From: Arthrobacter sp. MSA 4-2
GTDB lineage: Bacteria > Actinomycetota > Actinomycetes > Actinomycetales > Micrococcaceae
NCBI RefSeq assembly: GCF_016405885.1
Contig: NZ_JAEKGC010000007.1
Location: 1-64,000, forward strand
DNA: 64,000 nt
Direction of reading: 5' to 3'
Positions 30,317-38,759 of the stretch are shown one piece after another (within the stretch, counting starts at the first letter, position 1; every line of letters starts with the position of its first letter). The translations under genes were made by a program, and so were the position numbers. Below the pieces are notes generated by a model that was not told the origin of the DNA, ran no database searches, and worked only from the letters and a program-made list of their open reading frames with translations.

Positions 30317-30949
30317 TCAGGCGCGGTCCGCAGATTCCCACAGGTCGGTCACCGGGACGCCCGCCGAGGCCAGCAGGGCGCGCAGAGTGGAGATGCTCAG
30401 CCCGACCACCGTGTGCGGATCGCCCTCGATCCGTTCGATGAAGGCACCGCCCAGCCCGTCGATGGTGAAGGAGCCGGCGCAGTGAAGGGGCTCTCCGCTG
30501 GCGACGTAGGCGTCCACCTCCTGCTCGGACATCACCCCGAAGTGGACGGTGGCGGAGTTGACCCCGCCGATGGTGGCACCCGAACCGTCCTCCCGGTTGT
30601 CGACCAGCCAGTGCCCGGTGTGAAGCACCCCGGAGGAGCCGCTCATGCGCCGGATCCGGGCGCGGGCGACGTCGGGCTCGTAGGGCTTGCCGTGCGCCTC
30701 ACCCTCGAATTCGAAGATGGAGTCGCACCCCACCACGAGGGCGTCCCCGGCCTCGGGCAGGGAGGCGACCGCTTCGGCTTTGGCGCGCGCGAGCAGCAGG
30801 GACGTGTCGGAGGCGTCGAGCTCCCCGTACCCGGCCGCGACGGCGGCCTCGTCGACGTCCGAGACGAGGGTGGTGTGCCGGATGCCGGCCTCCCGAAGGA
30901 GTTTGGTGCGGGCGGGGGAGGCCGAGGCGAGGATCAGGCGCGGAGTCAT
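30317..30949 (-). CDS. maf: Maf-type nucleoside triphosphate pyrophosphatase
   Basis: 210 residues. Maf enzymes hydrolyse non-canonical or modified nucleotides to monophosphates. Seen: LILASASPARTKLLREAGI (signature SxSPxR), VVGCDSIFEFEGE and KPYEPDVARARIRRMSG, followed by the catalytic-core region GGAFIERIEGDPHTVVGLS. Gln/Asp variants decide dTTP/UTP versus others; I cannot assign it. Sits between accBC and the DUF885 gene on the same strand, as in many actinobacteria. Confidence 0.93.
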   Translation of the reverse strand: MTPRLILASASPARTKLLREAGIRHTTLVSDVDEAAVAAGYGELDASDTSLLLARAKAEAVASLPEAGDALVVGCDSIFEFEGEAHGKPYEPDVARARIRRMSGSSGVLHTGHWLVDNREDGSGATIGGVNSATVHFGVMSEQEVDAYVASGEPLHCAGSFTIDGLGGAFIERIEGDPHTVVGLSISTLRALLASAGVPVTDLWESADRA

Positions 30950-31015
30950 TCCCCTACCCTATGCAGGCGGCGGGCCGGCCGGGAACCGGGGCGGGCGGCG
31001 GCCCGCCCCGGAGCG

Positions 31016-32752
31016 TCAGCTCAGCAGCGCCCGGCGGAGCGTGTCCAGCCCCACCGACCCGAGGTTGAGGGCCCGGGTGTGGAAGGCCCGCAGGTCGAAG
31101 GCGGCGCCCTCGCGTTCCTTGACCTCGTCGCGGATCTGCTCCCAGAGCCGCTGGCCCACCTTGTAGGCGGGCGCCTGTCCGGGCCAGCCGAGGTACCGGT
31201 TGAACTCGAAGTTCAGCTGGCCCTCGCTGATGGCGATGTTGCTGCGGAGGAATTCGTAGCCCTTCTCGGGGGTCCACGTTCCCGAGCCCCACCGCTGCGG
31301 CACCTCGAGTTCGAGGTGGACGCCGATGTCGAAGACCACGCGGGCGGCACGCATCCGCTGGGCGTCGAGCATCCCGAGCCGGTCGCCGGGATCGTCGAGG
31401 AAGCCGAGTTCCTGCATCAGGCGCTCGGCGTACAGCGCCCACCCCTCGCCCTGGCCGGAGACCCAGACGGCGTTGCGCCGCCAGGAGTTCAGCAGCCGCC
31501 GCTGGTAGACGGCGGTGGCGACTTGGAGGTGGTGGCCGGGGACGCCCTCGTGGTAGACGGTCGTCGTCTCCTTCCAGGTGGTGAACGAGTCCTCACCCTC
31601 GGGCACGGACCACCACATGCGTCCGGGCCGGGAGAAATCATCGCTCGGGCCGGTGTAGTAGATGCCGCCCTCATGGGTGGGGGCGATCCGGCACTCGAGG
31701 GTGCGCATGATGTCGGGGATGTCGAAGTGCACGCCGGCGAGGGCCTGCACCGCGCCGTCGGACAGCTCCTGCATCCACTCGCGCAGCGCGTCGGTGCCAT
31801 GGAGCTGGCGGGCCGGATCGGCGTCGAGGACCGCGATGGCCTCTTCGATGGAGGCACCGGGCCGGATCTCGGAGGCGACCGCCTCCTGTTCGGCGATGAT
31901 GCGGTCGAGTTCCTCGACACCCCACTGGTACGTCTCCTCGAGGTCGACGGCGGACCCGAGGAACAGGCGAGACATCAGGGCGTAGCGTTCACGGCCGACG
32001 GCGTCCTTTTGGGGGGCACCCGGCAGCAGCTCCTCCTGCAGGAACGCGGCGAGCCCGCGGTAGGCCTGGCGGGCGGCCTCGGCTCCGCTGCGCAGCTCTG
32101 CGGCGAGCGGCCCGGTCACCGGCCCGTCGTCCGTCACCGCGCCCGCGGCGAAGCTGTCGAAGAAGCCGCCGTCCTCGGCGTACCGGGTGACCTGCTCGAT
32201 GACGATGCCGATCTGGCGGGCGGCAGCGGTCAGGCCCAGCTCCCGTCCGCGGCGCAGGGAGGTGATGTAGCCCGAGAGGGCGGCCGGAACGTTCGACAGG
32301 CGGCCGGCGATGTGCGCCCAGTGCTCCTCGGTGGCCGTCGGCATGAGGTCGAAGATGGCCCGGACGTTCTGGGCGGGGCTTTCGAGGTTGTTGAGCTCGG
32401 AGAGGTTCGCCCCGGTCTCATGGATCTCCAGTTCAAGCCCGAGGCGTTCGCGCATCGCGTCGAGGGTGACGGCGTCGACGTCGTCGACCGGCTCAAGTCC
32501 GGAGAGGTCGGCCAGGGCGGAGCGGGCCGCCTCGGCGAAGGCCTCGACGCCGGCCGGAGAGTAGTCCCGGAATTCGGTCTCCCGGCCGGGGACGCCGAGG
32601 ACCGTGGCGAATCCGGGGTCCAAGCGGGTCAGGGTCGCGGTGTAGGTCTCCGCGACGGTATCGATGGCCGTTGGCTGCCGTGCGGCACCGTCGGCGCCGG
32701 AGCCGGAGGACGGGGTGGAAGGGGTGGAGGCAGGGGGAGTCTCGTTGGTCAC
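31016..32752 (-). CDS. DUF885 family protein, probable metal-dependent carboxypeptidase-like
   Basis: 578 residues, no signal peptide. The DUF885 core motif VYHEGVPGHHLQVA (a His-Glu...Gly-His-His metal-site pattern, near residue 400) is followed by QGEGWALYAERLMQELGF, both typical of the family, which is related to zinc peptidases. Substrate unknown. The low-complexity N-terminus (TPPASTPSTPSSGSGADG) precedes the conserved fold. It lies 66 nt upstream of maf on the same strand and is divergent from the serpin gene, but I see no firm link between a peptidase and the neighbouring inhibitor. Confidence 0.85.
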   Translation of the reverse strand: MTNETPPASTPSTPSSGSGADGAARQPTAIDTVAETYTATLTRLDPGFATVLGVPGRETEFRDYSPAGVEAFAEAARSALADLSGLEPVDDVDAVTLDAMRERLGLELEIHETGANLSELNNLESPAQNVRAIFDLMPTATEEHWAHIAGRLSNVPAALSGYITSLRRGRELGLTAAARQIGIVIEQVTRYAEDGGFFDSFAAGAVTDDGPVTGPLAAELRSGAEAARQAYRGLAAFLQEELLPGAPQKDAVGRERYALMSRLFLGSAVDLEETYQWGVEELDRIIAEQEAVASEIRPGASIEEAIAVLDADPARQLHGTDALREWMQELSDGAVQALAGVHFDIPDIMRTLECRIAPTHEGGIYYTGPSDDFSRPGRMWWSVPEGEDSFTTWKETTTVYHEGVPGHHLQVATAVYQRRLLNSWRRNAVWVSGQGEGWALYAERLMQELGFLDDPGDRLGMLDAQRMRAARVVFDIGVHLELEVPQRWGSGTWTPEKGYEFLRSNIAISEGQLNFEFNRYLGWPGQAPAYKVGQRLWEQIRDEVKEREGAAFDLRAFHTRALNLGSVGLDTLRRALLS

Positions 32753-32882
32753 AGCCCGAGCCTAGCGCCGTCCGTTGCCCCGGGCTACGGTTCGGCCGAA
32801 ATATCCGCGGCAGGTCCGGGCGCCTCAGCGCGGCGCCGCGCGAAAGCACCCTTCCCTTCCTCCAGACCCCTAGGGTGAGGGC

Positions 32883-34139
32883 ATGAATACGGCGGCGGGG
32901 GACCCGCGGAGGAATTTTCAGGACCACGACCACGACCACGACCACGACCAGGGACAGGATCGTGCTCAGGACCGGCGCCCTGGACGGGACGACCGGCCGG
33001 GGCCGGTTCCGGAGGCCCTGCGCCGGAGTGCCTACCGGCTGGGCGCGGCGCTGCTGGCCGGAGCGCCCGGGAAGAACGTCGTCACCAGCCCGGTCAGTGC
33101 CCTGTGCGCCCTGCTGATGCTGCGGGCCGGGTCCGGGTCAAGCACGGCCGCCGAACTCGACGGCGTCCTCGGCCTGCCGGCGGAGGGCAGCGGCCCGGAT
33201 CTTGAGGTCCTGCTGGCCCGGCTCGCACCCTACGATGGCGACCCCGGGGCGGCGAACGCGCAGGAGCCGCCTGCCGTTCCGGTGCTGCACCTGGCCAACG
33301 GCGTGTTCGTGGACCGGAGGACGCCCACCGGGGACGCCTTCCTCGCCACGCTGGCCCGCCATTCCGGCGCCGGCGTGTATCCCGTTGACTTCGCCGATCC
33401 CGCAACGGAGGCGGTGCTGAACGGCTGGGTGTCGGAGGCCACCGGCGGGCGCATGCCGGAGGCGCCCGTCGAGTACAACCCGGAGACGACCCTGACGCTG
33501 CTCAACACCGCGTACTTCGCGGCCGCCTGGGCGGAGCCCTTTGACCCGTCCGGCACCTACCCCGAGGACTTCCGGCTGCCCGACGGCACCACCGTGGCGG
33601 TCGATCGAATGCACACCCGCACCCCGGCCCGGTATGCCGCCGGGCCCCGGTGGGTGGCGGTCGACGTCCCCTACACCGAGGGGTTCGTGCTGCGGGTCGT
33701 GCTCGCCGACGGCGACGCCGGGCCCGGCCCCGCCCTGCCTGCGTGCTCGGAGGAGGCGCTGCTTGAGGTCGCAGAGGCGATGGAGGAAGCCGGCGAGGTC
33801 TTCCTGGGGCTTGGCCTGCCGCGCTGGGAGTCCGACAGCGCCTTCGACCTGCTGCCGCTGCTGCGCAGGCTCGGCCTGCGGGAAACCCTTGGCGGCGCCC
33901 CTGACCTTTCCGCCATCCAGCCCGACGCGGCCGTCTCAGCGGCGGCCCAGGCCGCCTCGATCACCGTGGGGGAGAAGGGGGCGGTCGCCGCGGCGGTGAC
34001 CCAGTTCGAACTGATGGCCACCTCGGTGCCGGTCGATCCGGAACTGGTGGTCGAGATCGACCGGCCGTTCCTCTACGCAGTGCTCCACGAGGCCACCGGC
34101 CTGCCCCTGTTCCTCGGAACCGTCACCGACCCCCGCTGA
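32883..34139 (+). CDS. Serpin-family protease inhibitor with a His/Asp-rich N-terminus
   Basis: 418 residues. Serpins trap serine or cysteine proteases by inserting a cleaved loop into a sheet. Visible: NVVTSPVSALCALLMLRAGS, FVDRRTP, TLLNTAYFAAAW, the hinge GEKGAVAAAVT (363-373) and the end EIDRPFLYAVLHEATGLPLFLG. The small-residue hinge suggests an inhibitory loop; alignment by eye puts P1-P1' near T380-S381, uncertain. No signal peptide, so it is probably cytoplasmic. The start carries DHDHDHDHD (about 14-22), which may bind metal, and a charged linker. Bacterial serpins are sparsely distributed. Ribosome site GTGAGGGC before the ATG. Confidence 0.92.
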   Translation: MNTAAGDPRRNFQDHDHDHDHDQGQDRAQDRRPGRDDRPGPVPEALRRSAYRLGAALLAGAPGKNVVTSPVSALCALLMLRAGSGSSTAAELDGVLGLPAEGSGPDLEVLLARLAPYDGDPGAANAQEPPAVPVLHLANGVFVDRRTPTGDAFLATLARHSGAGVYPVDFADPATEAVLNGWVSEATGGRMPEAPVEYNPETTLTLLNTAYFAAAWAEPFDPSGTYPEDFRLPDGTTVAVDRMHTRTPARYAAGPRWVAVDVPYTEGFVLRVVLADGDAGPGPALPACSEEALLEVAEAMEEAGEVFLGLGLPRWESDSAFDLLPLLRRLGLRETLGGAPDLSAIQPDAAVSAAAQAASITVGEKGAVAAAVTQFELMATSVPVDPELVVEIDRPFLYAVLHEATGLPLFLGTVTDPR

Positions 34140-34169
34140 CAGGCAGGCGCCGGGCACGCGGCGGCGGTC

Positions 34170-34388
34170 CTACGTGCCGCTGCGCCGCCAGGAGCCGGGC
34201 CCTGGCAGAGGGTGCAGGCGCAGCAGGGTCCGGCGCAGCCACGCCCGGCCCGGGTGCCGCCGGTCGTTGGATTCCCCTGAGTCCGCCATGGCCAGGACGA
34301 CGGCGGTCAGCGCGGCCACCTCTTCGTCGGTGGGGTTCCCCGCCACCACGCGCAACAACGGTTCCTCCTCCGGGGCGCCGGTGCTCAC
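34170..34388 (-). CDS. accE: Acyl-CoA carboxylase epsilon subunit
   Basis: 72 residues. The motif [21 protein letters not shown] is the hallmark of the small epsilon subunit that stabilises the actinobacterial beta/alpha carboxylase complex. The tail (about 40-72) is basic with several Trp/Arg. Its start overlaps the end of the beta-subunit gene by 4 nt, so the two are co-translated. Confidence 0.88.
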   Translation of the reverse strand: MSTGAPEEEPLLRVVAGNPTDEEVAALTAVVLAMADSGESNDRRHPGRAWLRRTLLRLHPLPGPGSWRRSGT

Positions 34389-35980
34389 AGCGGGATGTTC
34401 CCGTGCTTCTTGGCGGGCAGGGTGGCCCGCTTGTCACGCAGCGCCCGCAGCGCCCGGACCACCTGGACCCGCGTGTCGGAGGGGGCGATGACGGCGTCGA
34501 CGTAGCCAAGCTGCGCGGCCTGGTACGGGTTGAGCAGCTCTTCTTCGTACTGCTGGACGACCTCGGCGCGTGCCGCCTCGACGTCGCCGCCGGCCTCGGC
34601 GACGGCCTTTAGGTGGCCGCGGTAGAGAATGTTCACGGCCCCCTGGGCGCCCATGACGCCGATCTGCGCAGTCGGCCAGGCCAGGTTGAGGTCCGCGCCG
34701 AGCTTCTTTGAGCCCATCACGATGTATGCCCCGCCGTAGGCCTTGCGGGTAATCACCGTCACCTTGGGCACGGTCGCCTCGGCGTAGGCGTAGAGCAGCT
34801 TCGCGCCGCGGCGGATGATGCCGTTGAACTCCTGGTCCTTGCCGGGCAGGAAGCCCGGCACGTCGACGAGGGTCAGGATGGGGATGTTGAAGGCGTCGCA
34901 GTGGCGGACGAAGCGGGCGGCCTTCTCTGAGGCATTGATGTCGAGGGTCCCGGCGAACTGCATCGGCTGGTTGGCGACAATGCCGATGGTGTGGCCCTCC
35001 ACCCGGGCGTACCCGATGAGTACGTTCGGCGCGTAGAGCGCCTGCATCTCCAGGAAGTGGCCGTCGTCGACGATCGCGGCGATCACGGCGTGCATGTCGT
35101 AGGGCTGGTTCGCGGAGTCCGGGATCAGCGTGTCGAGCGCCTCGTCCTCGAGCGTCGTCTCGAGCATTTCGGTGAACTCCCCGAGCGGGGCCTCGGCGAG
35201 GTTGTTCGAGGGGAGGTAGTCGAGCAGTTCGCGCACGAAGCCGACGGCGTCCTGTTCGTCTGCCGCGAGGTAGGTCGAGGTGCCGGTGGTGGTGTTGTGC
35301 TGGCGTGCGCCGCCGAGGGTCTCCATGTCGACGTCCTCGCCGGTGACGGTCTTGATGACATCCGGGCCCGTGATGAACATGTGGGAGGTCTTGTCCACCA
35401 TCACCACGTAGTCGGTCAGGGCCGGCGAGTAGGCGGCCCCGCCCGCGCACGGTCCGAGGATGAGGGAGATCTGGGGGACGACGCCGGAGGCATGGACGTT
35501 GTTGCGGAAGATATCGGCGAACATGGCCAGGGAGGCGACGCCCTCCTGGATGCGGGCCCCGCCGCCGTCGTTGATGCCCACCACCGGGCAGCCGTTGCGC
35601 AGCGCGAACTCCTGGACCTTGACGATCTTCTCGCCGTTGACCTGGCTGAGGGAGCCGCCGAAGACGGTGAAGTCCTGGCTGTAGATCCCGATGAGGCGCC
35701 CGTCGACGGTGGCGTAGCCGGAGACCACGCCGTCCCCGAGGGGCCGCTTCTTGTCCATGCCGAACGCGTTCGAGCGGTGGACGGCCAGGGCGTCGAACTC
35801 GACGAAGGACCCGGGGTCGACGAGGAGGTCGATGCGCTCGCGGGCCGTGTTCTTGCCGCGGGCGTGCTGGCGTTCAACGGCCTCGGGGCCTGAAGGCAGC
35901 AGCGACTGGCTCTGCCGGCGCCGGAAATCGGCGAGCTTGCCGGCGGTCGTCTTGAGGTCGGGTTCCACGTCTTGCTTCAT
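34385..35980 (-). CDS. accD: Acyl-CoA (propionyl/acetyl-CoA) carboxylase beta subunit
   Basis: 531 residues, carboxyltransferase subunit. Two crotonase-like halves: the first has [25 protein letters not shown] and [13 protein letters not shown] (acyl-CoA oxyanion hole); the second [29 protein letters not shown] and [13 protein letters not shown]. Closest in pattern to AccD5-type propionyl-CoA carboxylases, though acetyl-CoA use is possible. I start at the ATG at 35980 with GGAGATT upstream; the frame stays open to 36433 without support. Two palindromes related to the accBC site lie upstream. Confidence 0.93.
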   Translation of the reverse strand: MKQDVEPDLKTTAGKLADFRRRQSQSLLPSGPEAVERQHARGKNTARERIDLLVDPGSFVEFDALAVHRSNAFGMDKKRPLGDGVVSGYATVDGRLIGIYSQDFTVFGGSLSQVNGEKIVKVQEFALRNGCPVVGINDGGGARIQEGVASLAMFADIFRNNVHASGVVPQISLILGPCAGGAAYSPALTDYVVMVDKTSHMFITGPDVIKTVTGEDVDMETLGGARQHNTTTGTSTYLAADEQDAVGFVRELLDYLPSNNLAEAPLGEFTEMLETTLEDEALDTLIPDSANQPYDMHAVIAAIVDDGHFLEMQALYAPNVLIGYARVEGHTIGIVANQPMQFAGTLDINASEKAARFVRHCDAFNIPILTLVDVPGFLPGKDQEFNGIIRRGAKLLYAYAEATVPKVTVITRKAYGGAYIVMGSKKLGADLNLAWPTAQIGVMGAQGAVNILYRGHLKAVAEAGGDVEAARAEVVQQYEEELLNPYQAAQLGYVDAVIAPSDTRVQVVRALRALRDKRATLPAKKHGNIPL

Positions 35981-36040
35981 TGAATCTCCGAGTGCAGGGG
36001 GTAGGGCGGGCGTCTGGCGCGGCCGCCTCCGGAGGGCTCC

Positions 36041-36059
36041 TTGTGAGGAATCCTCCAAA
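36041..36059. promoter_or_regulatory. Weaker acc-type palindrome before accD
   Basis: TTGTGAGG-AAT-CCTCCAAA shares AGGnnTCCT and the flanking TT/AAA with the accBC site but has mismatched arms. It is 61 nt before the accD ATG and may be a second, lower-affinity site. Confidence 0.4.
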
Positions 36060-36104
36060 AAAACGAGCGACCGTCCCAGTCTAGTGAGCCAAGGGGCCCC
36101 TCCG

Positions 36105-36123
36105 ACTGTAGGACTCCTACAGG
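36105..36123. promoter_or_regulatory. Palindromic operator candidate upstream of accD
   Basis: CTGTAGG-ACT-CCTACAG (36106-36122) is a perfect inverted repeat sharing TGTAGGnnTCCTACA with the accBC site. It lies 125 nt before accD and 100 nt before the divergent SDR gene, so it could serve both. Confidence 0.6.
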
Positions 36124-36222
36124 TTCCGGCGCGAACACTTAGTCCGACCCCTCGGGTTACCGGTCGGTAACATTCGGTGCGTCGCAGCCGGTGCCGCGCT
36201 CCCTCCTGCGTATTCTTGCCGC

Positions 36223-37104
36223 ATGACCGCCAGCAACGCAGCAGAGAATCCAGTCCCGACGACGGCCGCCGACCCGCCGGAGGCACCCCTGCGCGGACGC
36301 ACCCTCCTGATGTCGGGAGGGAGCCGGGGCATCGGCCTGGCGATCGCGCTGCGTGCCGCCCGCGACGGGGCGAACATCGTGCTCCTGGCCAAGACCGGCG
36401 AGCCGCACCCGAAGCTCGAGGGAACCGTCTCAAGCGCAGCGCGCCTCATCGAGGAGGCCGGCGGAACTGCTCTGCCCCTCGTCGGCGACGTCCGCCGCGA
36501 CGAGGACGTGCGCGGCGCTGTCGACGCCGCGCTCGAGCGCTTCGGCCGGATCGACGCCGTCATCAACAACGCCTCCGCCATCGACCTCTCGCGCACTCCC
36601 GAGGTCGACATGAAGCGGTACGACCTGATGGCCGACGTCAACGTCCGCGGCACCTTTCTGCTCAGCAAGTTCTCACTCGACGCGCTGCGCCGCTCCGACA
36701 ACCCGCACATCCTTACCCTGTCCCCGCCGCTGAACCTTGACCCGAAGTGGGCCGGCGCGCACCTCGCCTACACCCTGGCCAAGTATGGGATGAGCCTGAC
36801 CACGCTCGGCCTGGCGGAGGAGCTGCGCGGGGAGGGCATCGCCGTGAACTCCCTGTGGCCGAAGACCCTGATCGACACTGCGGCGATCCGCAATATGCCA
36901 GGCGGCGGCACCCTGGTCCAGGCCGCCCGCCGCCCGGAGATCGTCGCCGACGCGGCACACGCGGTGCTCTCGCGCAGCTCACGCAGCTGCACCGGCAACT
37001 TCTTCACCGACGAGGAGGTGCTCCGGGAGGAGGGAGTGAGCGACTTTCGCCCCTACAGCCTGGGTGCGCCGGAGGACCGGCTCGTCCAGGACATTTTCCT
37101 TTGA
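36223..37104 (+). CDS. Short-chain dehydrogenase/reductase (HSDL2-like)
   Basis: 293 residues. NAD(P)-binding [21 protein letters not shown] motif ([10 protein letters not shown]), and catalytic Tyr/Lys in [10 protein letters not shown]. The longer form with [14 protein letters not shown] and the C-terminal [14 protein letters not shown] segment resembles the HSDL2-like SDR group linked to fatty-acid metabolism. The substrate is unknown. It is divergent from accD, with the acc-type palindrome between them, which fits a lipid role by inference. Confidence 0.9.
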   Translation: MTASNAAENPVPTTAADPPEAPLRGRTLLMSGGSRGIGLAIALRAARDGANIVLLAKTGEPHPKLEGTVSSAARLIEEAGGTALPLVGDVRRDEDVRGAVDAALERFGRIDAVINNASAIDLSRTPEVDMKRYDLMADVNVRGTFLLSKFSLDALRRSDNPHILTLSPPLNLDPKWAGAHLAYTLAKYGMSLTTLGLAEELRGEGIAVNSLWPKTLIDTAAIRNMPGGGTLVQAARRPEIVADAAHAVLSRSSRSCTGNFFTDEEVLREEGVSDFRPYSLGAPEDRLVQDIFL

Positions 37105-37141
37105 TCCGGTGGGCGCTGCCCGGCTGGGTAGAATCGGAGGC

Positions 37142-38035
37142 ATGACCAACCGCTACTCAAACCTGGAGCGACCCGGTTTGGACGCGGCGGCGCTGTCGGT
37201 GGCCCTGTGCGCGCCGGCCGGACCGTATGCGCGAGTGGAGCTGGTTCAGGAGACCGGCTCCACGAACGACGATCTGGCCGGGCTGGCCGAGCTGGAACCC
37301 GGGCAGTGGCCGGACCTTTCGGTGCTGACGGCGGAGATGCAGCGCGCGGGGCGCGGACGGCTCGGCCGCAGCTGGGTGGCCCCGGAGCGGTCCTCCCTGA
37401 TCGTGAGCCTGCTGCTGCGGCCCGTGAACGCCGGCGGCAGGCCCCTCCCGACGGAAAGCTACTCCTGGCTTTCGCTGCTTGCCGCCCTGGCCCTGGCCGA
37501 GAGCGTGGAGGACCGCACCGAGGTGAGCCCGCAGCTGAAGTGGCCCAACGATGTCATCGTCGATTCCCGCAAGCTGGCGGGGGTGCTCGCCCGGTTCGTT
37601 CCCGGAGCGAACGGCTCGCCGCCGGCCCTGGTGGTGGGGGTCGGGCTCAATGTCAGCCTCACCGATTCGGAACTGCCGGTGCCCACCGCCACCTCCCTGC
37701 TGCTTGAGTATGCGGGCACCACGGACCGCAATATCCTCCTGAAGTCCTTCCTGCGCACCTTCGCCGCCCGCTACGCGGCCTTCTGCGCCGTCGACGGCGA
37801 CGCCTCCGCCACCCTCGCGGACGGGAGCACCCTCGCCGAAGCGGTTTCCGGGCGCATGCACACCCTCGGGCGGGCCGTCCGGGCGGAACTTCCCGGCGGC
37901 CGTGAACTGACCGGCCACGCGCTGGCGCTCGATGAGCGCGGCGGGCTCGTGATGCGCGACGACGACGGCGGGCGGCACACCGTCTCCGTCGGCGACATCG
38001 TGCACCTGCGGCCCGCGGATCAGGACGCCGGATGA
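37142..38035 (+). CDS. birA: Biotin--protein ligase
   Basis: 297 residues. It activates biotin with ATP and attaches it to carrier lysines such as K575 of the AccBC protein in this window. Motifs: ETGSTNDDL, RAGRGRLGRSW (biotinyl-AMP loop), LKWPNDVIVDSRKLAG, and a C-terminal SH3-like domain. There is no N-terminal helix-turn-helix, so this form should not act as a repressor. ATG at 37142 follows CGGAGG closely. It is 37 nt after the SDR gene, in a carboxylase neighbourhood. Confidence 0.94.
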   Translation: MTNRYSNLERPGLDAAALSVALCAPAGPYARVELVQETGSTNDDLAGLAELEPGQWPDLSVLTAEMQRAGRGRLGRSWVAPERSSLIVSLLLRPVNAGGRPLPTESYSWLSLLAALALAESVEDRTEVSPQLKWPNDVIVDSRKLAGVLARFVPGANGSPPALVVGVGLNVSLTDSELPVPTATSLLLEYAGTTDRNILLKSFLRTFAARYAAFCAVDGDASATLADGSTLAEAVSGRMHTLGRAVRAELPGGRELTGHALALDERGGLVMRDDDGGRHTVSVGDIVHLRPADQDAG

Positions 38036-38136
38036 CGCCGTCAGCCAGCTCCGGACGGCCGCGCGGCCTGGGCGGGAACGTGCCCGCCGCCGCGCACGCC
38101 TCCGGCGTGAGCGCCGCCCCGGGGCCGTCGCGATGA
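38032..38136 (+). CDS. Short bridging ORF between birA and the PH-domain gene
   Basis: 34 codons (MTPSASSGRPRGLGG...). Its ATG overlaps the birA stop as ATGA, and its stop overlaps the next ATG as ATGA, so ribosomes could pass from birA to the PH-domain gene without a break. Composition is Ala/Ser/Gly/Pro-rich and could be chance. It may be a coupling device rather than a functional peptide. Confidence 0.35.
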   Translation: MTPSASSGRPRGLGGNVPAAAHASGVSAAPGPSR

Positions 38137-38759
38137 AGGTGAAACTCGCCCCCGGCGAGCAGGTCCTCACCCGGACGCGGGCCACCCCGCGGAGCCTTGT
38201 GTGGCCGTCGATCGGTGCCCTGGTCGTGCTCACCGCCGGCGGCTACGCCCTGGGCTGGCTCAGCCGCGCCGCGGTGCCGCCGGAGCTGCAGCAGTGGCAG
38301 CCCCTGCTCGTCACGGTGGCGGCCGTCGGCGGCGCCCTGCTGCTGCTGAGGATGTTCCTCCGCCCGCTGCTGCGCTGGCTGGCCGGCCGCTATATCCTCA
38401 CCAGCCACCGGCTCATCCACCGCCGCGGGATGACCAAGCGGAGCCTGTACGAGGTGCCGCTGGCCGCCGTCCACCAGGTGGGGGTGACACAGTCCCTGGT
38501 GCAGCGGCCTTTCGGCAGCGGAACGCTCACCCTCGACCTGGGGTTCGGCCGCTCGGTCAGCTACCGCGACGTGCCCTGCGCCGACGTGTTCAGGGACCAC
38601 GTCGCCGAAGCGATCGGACAGCTCCCGCAGTCGGCACTCTTCAACGGCCGTGCCATGATGGGTCAGCCCGGACCGGACCAGTGGCCGGACCAGGGGCAGT
38701 CCGCGCATCCGGAAGCACGGCAGGAGGGCCCCGGAGGGGCCTGGAGGGGGGCGGTATGA
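38133..38759 (+). CDS. PH-domain (bPH2/YdbS-like) membrane protein
   Basis: 208 residues. Two membrane helices (about 25-48 and 58-80) are followed by a bacterial PH-like domain (ILTSHRLIHRRGMTKRSLYEVPLAAVHQ..., about 88-165), then a Pro/Gln-rich tail. The family is uncharacterised; the membrane-proximal PH fold may bind proteins or lipids. Its stop overlaps the cyclase ATG as ATGA, implying coupled synthesis and perhaps membrane anchoring of the cyclase; the latter is inference. Confidence 0.85.
   Translation: MKVKLAPGEQVLTRTRATPRSLVWPSIGALVVLTAGGYALGWLSRAAVPPELQQWQPLLVTVAAVGGALLLLRMFLRPLLRWLAGRYILTSHRLIHRRGMTKRSLYEVPLAAVHQVGVTQSLVQRPFGSGTLTLDLGFGRSVSYRDVPCADVFRDHVAEAIGQLPQSALFNGRAMMGQPGPDQWPDQGQSAHPEARQEGPGGAWRGAV

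Noticed and set aside
30242-32878. 878-codon plus-strand open frame opposite maf and the DUF885 gene
   Set aside because: Composition biased by the opposite strand; both genes beneath it have strong family motifs.
32925-32950. CACGAC repeats considered as a regulatory tandem array
   Set aside because: They code the His/Asp residues at the serpin N-terminus, downstream of a supported start codon.
35981-36433. N-terminal extension of AccD
   Set aside because: Low-complexity Arg/Ser/Gly sequence overlapping the divergent SDR gene; ATG at 35980 has GGAGATT and fits the family.
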